Positions 52,237 to 60,559 of a stretch of DNA of 64,000 nucleotides are shown here, piece after piece. This stretch comes from an uncultured Eubacteriales bacterium (lineage in GTDB: Bacteria > Bacillota > Clostridia > Saccharofermentanales > Saccharofermentanaceae), in assembly GCA_900314745.1 (NCBI GenBank), contig OMWK01000004.1, positions 83,748-147,747 on the forward strand, read 5' to 3'. The position numbers and the translations under genes are program-made. How positions within the stretch are numbered: position 1 is the first letter of the stretch; each line of letters begins with the position of its first letter. The notes under the pieces were generated by a model that saw nothing but the letters and a program-made list of their open reading frames with translations, did no database searches and was not told where the DNA came from.

Positions 52237-54579
52237 ATGGGAAGACTTGTATTTATTGCTAAGAATAATATCAAGAAACATAAGGGTGAGGCGGCGATTC
52301 TGTTTGTCCTCATGTTCATGGCGGCGGTTCTCCTGTTCGTGAGCCTGTCTCTGCTGATGTCCAAGGATAATACTATTAGAAAGAATGATGAGCAGTACAA
52401 TAATCCTTCATTGCTTGTGTTTGGATCGGCAGAGCTTACACCGGAGGAGTCTGTAGATATTGTTGATGCTCTTCCTTCGACACAAAGCTGTGAATCGGTT
52501 GATATAATATCGAGCACCGCAAACTACTACTACGGTGATATGAGCTCTGATGATGCGATCTCGGGTCAATTCTTTTTCTTTGACGGGTCAGCGGAGAATA
52601 CCCTGTGTTCGCTTCCTGAAGTTGCAAAAGATCTTGCTGATGATGAGATATTAGTTCCGTATTATGTATCTACTACTCATCCGGTCGGCAGTTCATTCAC
52701 ATATAAGGTCAACGGATATGAGAAGACATTTAAGGTCAGAGGATATGTAGAGAATCTGTTCTTTGCCACATCTATGAGTGTATCCGGATTAGCATGTGTT
52801 GTAGATCATGATTCATTTGTTGATATTCAGGATGCCCTTGACCCCATGTGTTCCCGATGCATAGTCTACGCTGATGCCGAGGACGGGATTGGTTCCGCAG
52901 AGTACGAGAGAGAAGTCCTGAAGGCTTTTGAAGGCAAGGGAGAAGTGAGTGCTTTTCATAGCGAGCTTGCGAAGTTGGCAGCAACAGCCACTACTATGAT
53001 CGCTTCTGCGATAGTACTGATATTTACAGTCGTTCTTGTCGGTCTTGCTATCCTTATCATGTATTTCTCAATCAAGAACTTTATCGAGCTTAACACACAG
53101 AATATCGGCCTTCTCCAGGCTACGGGATATACAGTGAAGGAACTGCGCCTTGCCTGTGTTGCAGAGCAGATGATCATATGTGTATTTGCAACGGTTCTGG
53201 CTGTAGTGGCAGGGGTTCTTCTGAATCAAACATTGAGCTCTGTGTCCGGTATCCTGAATGGGATGTCGGGTTTCTCCGGAATCTGTGTTCCTGCGCTGAT
53301 CGCGACAGTGATCGGTATTCCCGCAGCTGTTCTTATCGGTTCATTGTTTGCCACCGGAAGTTACAGGAAACTTACAGTGCTCGAGTCTTTAAGAAGCGGT
53401 ATTACAGCGCATAACTTTAAGCGTAATCATTTCGAGCTGGAGCGAAGCCGTCTTCCTCTGGATCTTGCGATCGCCGGAAAGCATATCTTCGGAAGTCTTA
53501 AGAAGAGCTCTTTCCTTACATTGATCATCGCAGTTCTTACAATGTCGATGTGCATGGGCTTTATGCTCTATCAGAACTGGGCGGTTGATCCGTCGAATCT
53601 TCTCAAGCTCGTCGGATTCGAGACATCTGATATTCAGATCTCATGCCCGGGTGATGAGGAAATGCTTGAGCAGATGAGAGATCACGACGGCGTATCCATG
53701 GTCAATACATGGACGACCATAAGCAGCGTTGAGGTCACGTATCTTGATAATTCTACAAATCTCGGTATTGATGTGTATTCGGACGTTGATTCGCTGCAGC
53801 AGGAATATATCCTTGAAGGTCATGTTCCTTCCAATGAGAATGAGATCGTTCTTACGACCATCGAAGCGGATAATATCGGTGCTTCCGTAGGTGATATCAT
53901 AAATGTCAGAACATCCGACGGATCAGCTACTGAATCATTCCTTCTTTGCGGACTCGACCAGAAGATCAATAATGGCGGAAACAAGGCTCTGATGACTGAA
54001 GAAGGAGCCAGAAGGATCAATCCTGATTTTGTCTTCGAGGAAATACTTGTTTTTCTTGATGATCCTGATAACGCCAAGAGTTTTATGACTGATCTCGAGG
54101 AAGAGTATCCCGGTTACCAGATGTCACTCACAAGTGATTTCATAGGTACGACCCTCAACACTTTGACATCCGCCATGGAGGCAATCTGTGTGATCTTCGT
54201 TCTTGTAACCATATTCGTAGTTACACTGACAGAGATATTACTGACCCGCTCACAGGTCATTCGTGAGAGAACCGACATCGGCGTCTCGAAGGCTCTCGGA
54301 TATACGTCCGGTGAATTGATCAGAAGAACACTCATGACCAATCTCCCGATTATCGGAGTGGGAATCCTTCTCGGATTTGTCCTTCACATCACCCTGTCTG
54401 ACAAGCTGGTACTAATAGGACTTAGCATGTTCGGCATCAGTCAGAACAACTTCGTCACCGCTCCGGTCTGGTTTATAGTAAGCGCCCTGATCATCCTGGT
54501 CTGCGCAGTAGTCACTTCATATCTGTGCGGCCGCAGCATCAGCAAGTTAAACCCGGTCGCAATCCTGTCGGAAGAGTAA
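52237..54579 (+). CDS. FtsX-like ABC permease (module 2)
   Basis: About 780 residues from the ATG at 52237 (GGGGTGG upstream). Two FtsX domains, each after an external domain, with the first membrane helix near residues 18-38 and a second external domain near 440-625. The linker SLRSGITAHNFKRNHFELE corresponds to RRGIRTHNFKRNVLPLE of module 1. The external domains differ strongly from module 1, which suggests another ligand. Confidence 0.9.
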   Translation: MGRLVFIAKNNIKKHKGEAAILFVLMFMAAVLLFVSLSLLMSKDNTIRKNDEQYNNPSLLVFGSAELTPEESVDIVDALPSTQSCESVDIISSTANYYYGDMSSDDAISGQFFFFDGSAENTLCSLPEVAKDLADDEILVPYYVSTTHPVGSSFTYKVNGYEKTFKVRGYVENLFFATSMSVSGLACVVDHDSFVDIQDALDPMCSRCIVYADAEDGIGSAEYEREVLKAFEGKGEVSAFHSELAKLAATATTMIASAIVLIFTVVLVGLAILIMYFSIKNFIELNTQNIGLLQATGYTVKELRLACVAEQMIICVFATVLAVVAGVLLNQTLSSVSGILNGMSGFSGICVPALIATVIGIPAAVLIGSLFATGSYRKLTVLESLRSGITAHNFKRNHFELERSRLPLDLAIAGKHIFGSLKKSSFLTLIIAVLTMSMCMGFMLYQNWAVDPSNLLKLVGFETSDIQISCPGDEEMLEQMRDHDGVSMVNTWTTISSVEVTYLDNSTNLGIDVYSDVDSLQQEYILEGHVPSNENEIVLTTIEADNIGASVGDIINVRTSDGSATESFLLCGLDQKINNGGNKALMTEEGARRINPDFVFEEILVFLDDPDNAKSFMTDLEEEYPGYQMSLTSDFIGTTLNTLTSAMEAICVIFVLVTIFVVTLTEILLTRSQVIRERTDIGVSKALGYTSGELIRRTLMTNLPIIGVGILLGFVLHITLSDKLVLIGLSMFGISQNNFVTAPVWFIVSALIILVCAVVTSYLCGRSISKLNPVAILSEE

Positions 54580-54592
54580 TTCTATCGGGTAA

Positions 54593-54643
54593 TTCTGCAA
54601 ACGTCTCTTCACTTTTGCGAAAAGTGAAGAGCGACTTGCAGAA
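54593..54643. repeat. 51-nt palindromic dispersed element, copy 2
   Basis: Near-perfect hairpin: TTCTGCAA with TTGCAGAA outside, CTCTTCACTTTT with AAAAGTGAAGAG inside, GCG loop. Followed 8 bases on by TTTTTT, so it may end transcription of the permease gene. A partial copy with the right arm GTGAAGAGCAACTTGCAGA and a short left arm lies at about 54664-54703. Confidence 0.7.
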
Positions 54644-54793
54644 TATCGGCTTTTTTCTTCAATCTACTCTTCAAAATCTTCAAAAGTGAAGAGCAACTTG
54701 CAGAGTTTTGTCGTTTCTTGTCGATAATTGTCGTCTTTTGGTAGTTATAATCTCGTTGAATACCTTCTAGAGTAGTAACTGGGAGGTTTCAAA

Positions 54794-55537
54794 ATGAATC
54801 TGAGTTATGGATATCCGGCTGAGTACCTTAAAGCAAAACTGATTTTGACGGAAGAAGAGATTGCCGGCTTGCCGGATGTCAGGCTGGGATATCACGGCGG
54901 CAGACCTGTTTATAGAGAGTGTATTCACGGTGCAGGGAAGAGGAAGGTATGCGAGTATTCAGCTGACGGTAATAAAGGAAAACTGTTATACAGTCAGAGC
55001 GAGCATCGTAAGGAACTGATCAAATTGAAGAAGCAGCTTAAGGCGGCGATTAACGGTTTCGGGGAAGTTGCTGATATTGACCTTTCCAAGGTAAATACGA
55101 TATACAACAAATCGATGTGGGAGCGTATTCGAATCAGGTCGGAATTTGAGAAAAAGGAAAAGGGATATGACTATAAGGGGATGATACTTGACTCACGAGC
55201 TGAGATGATCGTGGCTCAGTGTCTGGACTCCATGGGGCTTTCTTATAAATATGAGCCGAGGATCATAATAGGCGGGGAGATATATTATCCGGACTTTATT
55301 GTCTATCTTCCGGAGTTTCAAAGGTGCTTCTTCATCGAGTTTCTGGGAAAACTCAACGACCTGAAATACATAACAAGAAATGAATTCAAGCTGATGGACT
55401 ATTTAAACTCGGGAATGATAGTTAACCTGGATCTTCTGCTGTTCTGTGGATTTGAAGACCGGATGGTCAATGCAGATGATATGAAAGATGACATAATGGC
55501 TCTGATAAGGAAGTACTGCAGATTGTATAGGGCGTGA
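54794..55537 (+). CDS. hypothetical protein, possible PD-(D/E)XK nuclease fold
   Basis: A 247-residue soluble protein. The segment DSRAEMIVAQCLDSMGLSYKYEPRI, then YYPDFIVYLPEF, then FFIEFLGKL near residues 130-190, follows the order helix-Glu, PD, (D/E)-x-(G/K) of PD-(D/E)XK nucleases, though the last motif is not canonical. The front part is Lys/Tyr-rich and not recognised. GGGAGG precedes the ATG. It stands alone after the palindromic repeat, with no restriction or defence gene beside it. Nuclease activity is a guess. Confidence 0.55.
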   Translation: MNLSYGYPAEYLKAKLILTEEEIAGLPDVRLGYHGGRPVYRECIHGAGKRKVCEYSADGNKGKLLYSQSEHRKELIKLKKQLKAAINGFGEVADIDLSKVNTIYNKSMWERIRIRSEFEKKEKGYDYKGMILDSRAEMIVAQCLDSMGLSYKYEPRIIIGGEIYYPDFIVYLPEFQRCFFIEFLGKLNDLKYITRNEFKLMDYLNSGMIVNLDLLLFCGFEDRMVNADDMKDDIMALIRKYCRLYRA

Positions 55538-55568
55538 AGACGAATCATGAGTGATAAAATTATCTCAT

Positions 55569-56525
55569 ATGAAGCGGTTGAGAAACGTGATCCTGTTATT
55601 TATCTGCCTGGCGCTGACATCGTGCGGCGCAGTTCCTGACGCTGAACAGACGACGGCTTCTTCGGTAACAACGCAGACTGTGGAGACGACGGAATGGACC
55701 ACACAGATTACAACTGAAACATCGGCTTCGGAAACAACTTCGGTCCCCGAGACCGAGCCGGTTCAGACAACCATCAATCCATATTATGAGATCGATCCAT
55801 ACTCCTTCATCGCGGATATTCCTAATCCTGACGGGATAGTTACATTCGGAGGCTTCGAGCCGGGTGAAGAGGTTTTGCAGCAGCTTCAGCAGGCGTCCGA
55901 TGATCTTCTATACAGACATTCATTTATCATGATCGATATAAATACCGGCCGCGGCGTCGGGTATAACCTCGATGAGGTCTACTACACCGCAAGTTCGATA
56001 AAGGGGCCTTTCGCCGCGAGCTTCTGCGCACTTGCGCCGGAGATTGCAGTGGACTGGGAGAGCACGATCATAAGCATGCTGCAGTTCTCCGACAACGACG
56101 CGTACAGGGTGCTTAACGATACTTATCACAGAACTTATATACAGGAGTGGGCGGCCGAGTCCTGTGTTGATCCTGCGCCGTTCGCATGGAAGTATCCGCA
56201 TATAAATACGCGGCAGATGGCTGCGCTGTGGCTTAGAAACTATGAATTCTTCGAGCAGGATGAGTGGGGAGCGCAGGTCGGATCGTGGTTCGAGAGCCCC
56301 GAGTATTCGATAATAAACGAGACCGTGGGGGAGCTTTATACCACCAGGTCCAAGGGCGGCTGGCTTGTCGATGAGGATCCTGATCATGCGGTCTCGATCG
56401 ATGCGGGAATCGTCTATGCGGATAACGGTCCTTATATTGTGGTCATCATGTCCAGAGTGCCGAGCAGCCTGGAGTATCTTCGTCCGATAATGGAAGCACT
56501 GGAGAACGTGCACAGTTCCATGTGA
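55569..56525 (+). CDS. class A beta-lactamase-like serine hydrolase lipoprotein
   Basis: 318 residues from the ATG at 55569; the signal peptide ends ALTSC (Cys19). A Thr/Glu-rich linker (to about residue 75) precedes the catalytic domain with SxxK motif TASSIKGP near 140, SDN in FSDNDAY near 170, and RSKGGWL as the KTG box near 262. The linker and lipobox make it a surface-anchored hydrolase or PBP-related enzyme; penicillin breakdown cannot be stated. TGATAAAAT lies 8 bases before the ATG, without a Shine-Dalgarno site. Confidence 0.82.
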   Translation: MKRLRNVILLFICLALTSCGAVPDAEQTTASSVTTQTVETTEWTTQITTETSASETTSVPETEPVQTTINPYYEIDPYSFIADIPNPDGIVTFGGFEPGEEVLQQLQQASDDLLYRHSFIMIDINTGRGVGYNLDEVYYTASSIKGPFAASFCALAPEIAVDWESTIISMLQFSDNDAYRVLNDTYHRTYIQEWAAESCVDPAPFAWKYPHINTRQMAALWLRNYEFFEQDEWGAQVGSWFESPEYSIINETVGELYTTRSKGGWLVDEDPDHAVSIDAGIVYADNGPYIVVIMSRVPSSLEYLRPIMEALENVHSSM

Positions 56526-56631
56526 GCGAAACTATACTGCCGGTATAGTTGTTATTATCCTAATTGTATTGATAGTGTATTCATTTTGATGCTCTCCGAC
56601 TATATAATTAAGGCACAAGGAGGGCGGCTAT

Positions 56632-56946
56632 ATGAGGAACAGAACCGTAAATAAAATTCTCACTTTGATATCTGTATTGATATTGGCAATGACCGTCCTC
56701 GGTTGCAGCAGGGTATCGTTAAAGCCCGGTGTTCATATCACGAATGCTTATCATTACTATCCTGACGGCATGCGCTGCCATTGCATGGTGGTAGCAGGAC
56801 TTATGGACGATGATCCTTATCTTGATGCACATGACTTCAGGATTGAAGACAGTAACGGTACTACCTGCACTCTCGTATTTAAGATAGGCAATTCGAATGA
56901 TCTTTACTGTGTGGATAACTACCCGCTTTCAAATCTGGATTATTGA
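56632..56946 (+). CDS. small lipoprotein
   Basis: A 104-residue protein whose signal peptide ends TVLGC (Cys25), with AAGGAGGG before the ATG. The mature part (80 residues) has a YHYYPDGMRCHC segment and no known domain. The XRE-TPR gene starts 9 bases after its stop, so they are probably cotranscribed. Function unknown. Confidence 0.65.
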   Translation: MRNRTVNKILTLISVLILAMTVLGCSRVSLKPGVHITNAYHYYPDGMRCHCMVVAGLMDDDPYLDAHDFRIEDSNGTTCTLVFKIGNSNDLYCVDNYPLSNLDY

Positions 56947-56955
56947 GGCATATGT

Positions 56956-58026
56956 ATGAATAACAGTCTTGCAGTTAACATAAGAGCTTTTCGAAAAGAC
57001 AGAGGTCTTACGCAGGAGCAGCTCGCAGAGGTGTTCGGCGTAACCGTAGGTGCGGTGCATAAGTGGGAGGCGGGTCTGTCGACTCCGGAGCTTCCTCTCA
57101 TACTCGAGATGGCCGATTTCTTCGACACTTCGCTCGATGTGCTTATCGGATTCGAGGCGCGCGACAACAGGGTGGAAGCTCTCGCAGGGCGCCTTCGTAA
57201 AATGGCGTATTCGATGGATCCGGAAGGTCTTTCCGAGGCGGAGAAATCACTCAGGAAATACCCCCATAATTTCTCAATCGTATTCGAGTGCGCGTTCATT
57301 TACGGTGTGCACGGGATCAACCCGAAGAACAGAAAGTACCTGCTTCGAGCGATCGAGCTTTTCGAGCAGGCCGTGACGCTTATATCCCAGAACACCGATC
57401 CCGATATAGACGAAGCCGTTATCTACGGCCAGCTTGCCATACTTAACCAGACCATGGGTGACACAGGCAAGGCGTTGCAGATCTACAAGGCGCACAATGC
57501 GGGCGGGATATTCGATATCAGGATAGGACAGATACTCGCGCAGAAAGGTGATTACAAGGAGGCGGACGAGTACCTCTCGCGGGCATTTGTGAAGCAGCTG
57601 GGCGACAGGATAAACCTCATTACCGGCAAGCTTCTGTGCTATTTCAGGACCGGTGAGTATGAGGAGGCGCGGGTGCTTATAGAAGCGGCTTTGAAGGAGA
57701 ACTCTTCCTACCGTAAGGGCGATAAGCCCAATGTCCTCGATAAGATCGACTGCGTTTACCTGACGGCGATGGCTTATGTCGAGCTTAAGACGGGCGACGC
57801 CTCGAAGGCTGAGGCGAAACTTAAAGAAGCGAAGAAGACCGCGGAAAGGTTTGACGCGGAGCCGGACTTTGACGTGAAGAATCTGCGATTCATAGGGCTT
57901 GAGGAGAGCCTTATGTTAAGGGATTCGCTCGGCAAGACCGGCATGGATTCGATCGAGGCTGCCATGAAATATCTTAAGACGGCGGAACTTCAGACGCTTT
58001 GGGATAAGGTAAAGAAAGAGAAATAA
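56956..58026 (+). CDS. XRE regulator with TPR-like C-terminus
   Basis: A 356-residue protein. Residues 5-60 form the helix-turn-helix (IRAFRKDRGLTQEQLAEVFGVTVGAVHKWEAGLSTPE). The rest is helical repeats with TPR character (for example ELFEQAVTLISQ and YGQLAILNQTMGDTGKALQIYKAH), as in peptide-sensing or starvation regulators. GAGG precedes the ATG and the end overlaps the next hydrolase gene by one base. Its ligand is unknown. Confidence 0.83.
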   Translation: MNNSLAVNIRAFRKDRGLTQEQLAEVFGVTVGAVHKWEAGLSTPELPLILEMADFFDTSLDVLIGFEARDNRVEALAGRLRKMAYSMDPEGLSEAEKSLRKYPHNFSIVFECAFIYGVHGINPKNRKYLLRAIELFEQAVTLISQNTDPDIDEAVIYGQLAILNQTMGDTGKALQIYKAHNAGGIFDIRIGQILAQKGDYKEADEYLSRAFVKQLGDRINLITGKLLCYFRTGEYEEARVLIEAALKENSSYRKGDKPNVLDKIDCVYLTAMAYVELKTGDASKAEAKLKEAKKTAERFDAEPDFDVKNLRFIGLEESLMLRDSLGKTGMDSIEAAMKYLKTAELQTLWDKVKKEK

Positions 58027-58850
58027 TGGGAAGACATACCGTAAGAGTTGACGGTCATAATATGAGCGTCTTTGAGGAGGGTTCGGGTGCACGCACACTC
58101 GTGTTTCTTGCGGGGAGCGGCATCAGCTCGCCGATACTTGAGTACAGGGCTTTATACAGGGCGCTCGCGGACATCTGCAGAGTGGTTGTAATCGAGCGCT
58201 TCGGCTACGGTTACAGCGATGTCATCGACAGCGAAAGGTCTTTCGGCACGATCGTAAGGCAGGATAGGGAGGCGCTTAACAAGGCGGGGATAGAAGGTCC
58301 GTTTGTGCTGTGTCCGCATTCCATGGCTGGAGTGGAGGCTTTGAAGTGGGCGGCAGATTACCCATCTGAGGTGGAGGCGATCATCGGTCTTGATATGGCC
58401 GTACCGGAAGCATATGACACCATCGAGAAGCGGATTAAGGGAGCCGAGACAACGCTAAAGCTTGTAAGTTTTCTCAAGCGTACGGGCTTCATAAAGATTA
58501 TGAGTAATGAGATGCTCTCAATCCCGAAGACACTTACCAAAGATGAGAAAAAAGAATACCGTTCCATCTTCTATTCGAAGTTCGGGAATATCTGTGTTAT
58601 GAATGAGTCGGAAGCCGTCGCCGAGGTGCGAGATGAATTGAAGGGTAGGCCGAAGCCCGATGTCCCCATGATGCTGTTTGTATCGAACGGGAAGATGACG
58701 GGCGATGATGAGAAGACGTGGCGAAGCTTTCCGAAGACCTATGCGGAAGGCATGGACAATATCAGGATAGTTGAAGTAAATGCAGGACATAATCTTTATA
58801 ACATCGAGACTTCAATGATCAATTCAACAATCAGAGACTTTCTTTCATGA
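58026..58850 (+). CDS. alpha/beta hydrolase
   Basis: A 274-residue cytoplasmic hydrolase with LVFLAGSGISSPILEYR near residue 25, ERFGYGYSD near 58, the nucleophile elbow CPHSMAGVEAL near 97, and the C-terminal AGHNLYNIE for the histidine. It is coupled to the XRE-TPR gene (the TAATG overlap), so it may be that regulator's target. Substrate unknown. Confidence 0.82.
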   Translation: MGRHTVRVDGHNMSVFEEGSGARTLVFLAGSGISSPILEYRALYRALADICRVVVIERFGYGYSDVIDSERSFGTIVRQDREALNKAGIEGPFVLCPHSMAGVEALKWAADYPSEVEAIIGLDMAVPEAYDTIEKRIKGAETTLKLVSFLKRTGFIKIMSNEMLSIPKTLTKDEKKEYRSIFYSKFGNICVMNESEAVAEVRDELKGRPKPDVPMMLFVSNGKMTGDDEKTWRSFPKTYAEGMDNIRIVEVNAGHNLYNIETSMINSTIRDFLS

Positions 58851-58881
58851 TACAATCCTAATATTAAGGAGGGATAGTATC

Positions 58882-59838
58882 ATGAGAAAATTCAGTTTGG
58901 CATGTTTGCTTTTGGTTGCAGCTTTGGCTACGGCAGCCTGCGGTAACGAACCCGAGGAAACGGCAGAATCCACAACCGCTGCGACAACATCTGAGACAAC
59001 GGTTGAGACTACGGTCGAAGAGACTGAAGAGACGATGCCTGAAGGTCCGGTCGAATTAACACAGGAGAACTTCTTTGAGATCGATCCGTCGATATCGGAA
59101 TACGGCATGAGCGGGAACTGCGGCGATATCATCGGCCTGGTCGACCTTGATTATCTTAATCAGAGCTTCGACGATCCTTATGTCGTAGACAGCATCGAGG
59201 ACCTCGCATCCGTTACTTATCTTGTAAATGCATATCCGAGAGTTGATGAAGACGGAGACGGTGAGATCAGTTATGGCGATGCTCCGTTCATCAAGATCGA
59301 TCTTGTGGCTGATCTTGACCTTAGCGGATACGAGTGGGTCCCTATGGGACGTTACATCGATTACTATGACGATTCGGGCGTTTACTCCGGAATCTTCCTC
59401 GGCAACGGTCATACGATCTCCGGACTTGAGATCCTTGATTTTGACGACTTCAGCGGTTTCTTCGGCGAGACTTATGTCGCGACGATAATCGGTCTTAACA
59501 TCGAAGATGCGACCGTCCACGGCGTGCTCTCCGGAGCATTGTGCGGTTATAATGTCGGCACTAACTTTATTGACTGTCACGCCACGGGAACATTGCCTGA
59601 GCGTATGTTTGTTGAAGATATGGATGAGCCGAACTCCCTGTTCCAGGTATTCTCTATGACGAGCGACAGATACATCTGCTGCTCCGTATCGGCAACCGAA
59701 TCCACAGGCGCATTATATGAGGACGAATTCACGATCAATCAGTATGAGCCCGGTTCTTCGAACGTAATCTATGAGTTCTATGATCCCGAGTTTGATGATG
59801 TATTCGATTACTCAAGAGACTATTTCTTTGATTCATAA
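58882..59838 (+). CDS. lipoprotein with GLUG-like beta-helix region
   Basis: A 318-residue lipoprotein; signal peptide ends ATAAC (Cys20), then a Thr/Glu-rich linker. The body has an EF-hand-like DEDGDGEISYGD loop near 130 and the segment WVPMG, YSGIFLGNGHTISGLEI, GFFGETYVATIIGLNIEDATV that resembles GLUG-motif right-handed beta-helix proteins of the cell surface. AAGGAGGG precedes the ATG and an extended -10 TGATACAAT lies at 58848-58856. Role unknown; adhesion or binding is a guess. Confidence 0.75.
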   Translation: MRKFSLACLLLVAALATAACGNEPEETAESTTAATTSETTVETTVEETEETMPEGPVELTQENFFEIDPSISEYGMSGNCGDIIGLVDLDYLNQSFDDPYVVDSIEDLASVTYLVNAYPRVDEDGDGEISYGDAPFIKIDLVADLDLSGYEWVPMGRYIDYYDDSGVYSGIFLGNGHTISGLEILDFDDFSGFFGETYVATIIGLNIEDATVHGVLSGALCGYNVGTNFIDCHATGTLPERMFVEDMDEPNSLFQVFSMTSDRYICCSVSATESTGALYEDEFTINQYEPGSSNVIYEFYDPEFDDVFDYSRDYFFDS

Positions 59839-59848
59839 GGAGAGCACC

Positions 59849-60445
59849 ATGACACATCGAAAAGCTATTGCCGCCTTCCTTTGTATGCTTATGCTTACTT
59901 CGTGCGGGCAGGTGCCTGCAGAGACTGAAGCTCCTGAGACGGAGCCCGCGGAAACAACAGAAGCTTTCGTGTTGGGTGATGACGGTTTTCTTCCCGAGTA
60001 TGAGACCTTCGAACTCACGTCAGAAGACCTTACTGACGGCGTGTGGGCTGATGTGATTTCCGCTACGCTGGAAGGGGATGGTGTCTCGCCGCAGCTTAGC
60101 TGGGAACCTGTAGACGGTGCGCGAAGTTATGTTATCTATATGGTGGACACGACAGCGTACTTCTGGATTCATTGGAAGGCTGATGCCGTAACCGAGACCG
60201 ACCTTCCGCAGGGGTGGGCGCAGGGTGCGACATATGCCGGACCTTATCCGCCTTCCGGAAGCACACATACATATGATATCTATGTAGTTGCTTTAAGAAA
60301 TGATGTAGACAGAGTGCGCGGAACGGTCAGAACTCAGAATCCGAATTTTGCGCAGTTTATAAGGGGCCTCGATACCGACATCGACGGCAATGCCGGCAAC
60401 ATCATCTCTTACGGATATCTGTCGGGCGAATATACGGCTCCGTAA
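59849..60445 (+). CDS. PEBP/YbhB-YbcL-family lipoprotein
   Basis: 198 residues from the ATG at 59849 (AAGGAGAG upstream). Signal peptide ends MLTSC (Cys19). The domain shows SPQLSWEPVDGARSYVIYMVD, FWIHW and YAGPYPPSGSTHTYDIYVVAL, the conserved ligand-pocket motifs of phosphatidylethanolamine-binding-like proteins. Most bacterial members are cytoplasmic or periplasmic with unclear function; a surface-anchored form is less common. It follows the GLUG-like gene by 10 bases, so both are in one operon. Confidence 0.85.
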   Translation: MTHRKAIAAFLCMLMLTSCGQVPAETEAPETEPAETTEAFVLGDDGFLPEYETFELTSEDLTDGVWADVISATLEGDGVSPQLSWEPVDGARSYVIYMVDTTAYFWIHWKADAVTETDLPQGWAQGATYAGPYPPSGSTHTYDIYVVALRNDVDRVRGTVRTQNPNFAQFIRGLDTDIDGNAGNIISYGYLSGEYTAP

Positions 60446-60459
60446 TCCCTGATAAATTT

Positions 60460-60527
60460 ATTGAATTTAAATTCAATAAACTATTGACAGGGGCCTCTTT
60501 GTCCTGTATATTGAACTCATATTCAAT
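60460..60527. promoter_or_regulatory. TetR operator pair and promoter of the oxidoreductase operon
   Basis: ATTGAA-N6-TTCAAT occurs at 60460-60477 and 60510-60527, exactly 50 bp apart. The first lies in a 24-bp perfect palindrome (60457-60480). Promoter TTGACA (60484-60489), 17 bases, TATATT (60507-60512) lies between, with the second site covering its -10 and start. The TetR gene two genes on is the obvious binder. Confidence 0.8.
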
Positions 60528-60559
60528 GAACGAGAGTTCAACAGCAGGAGGAATAAGAG

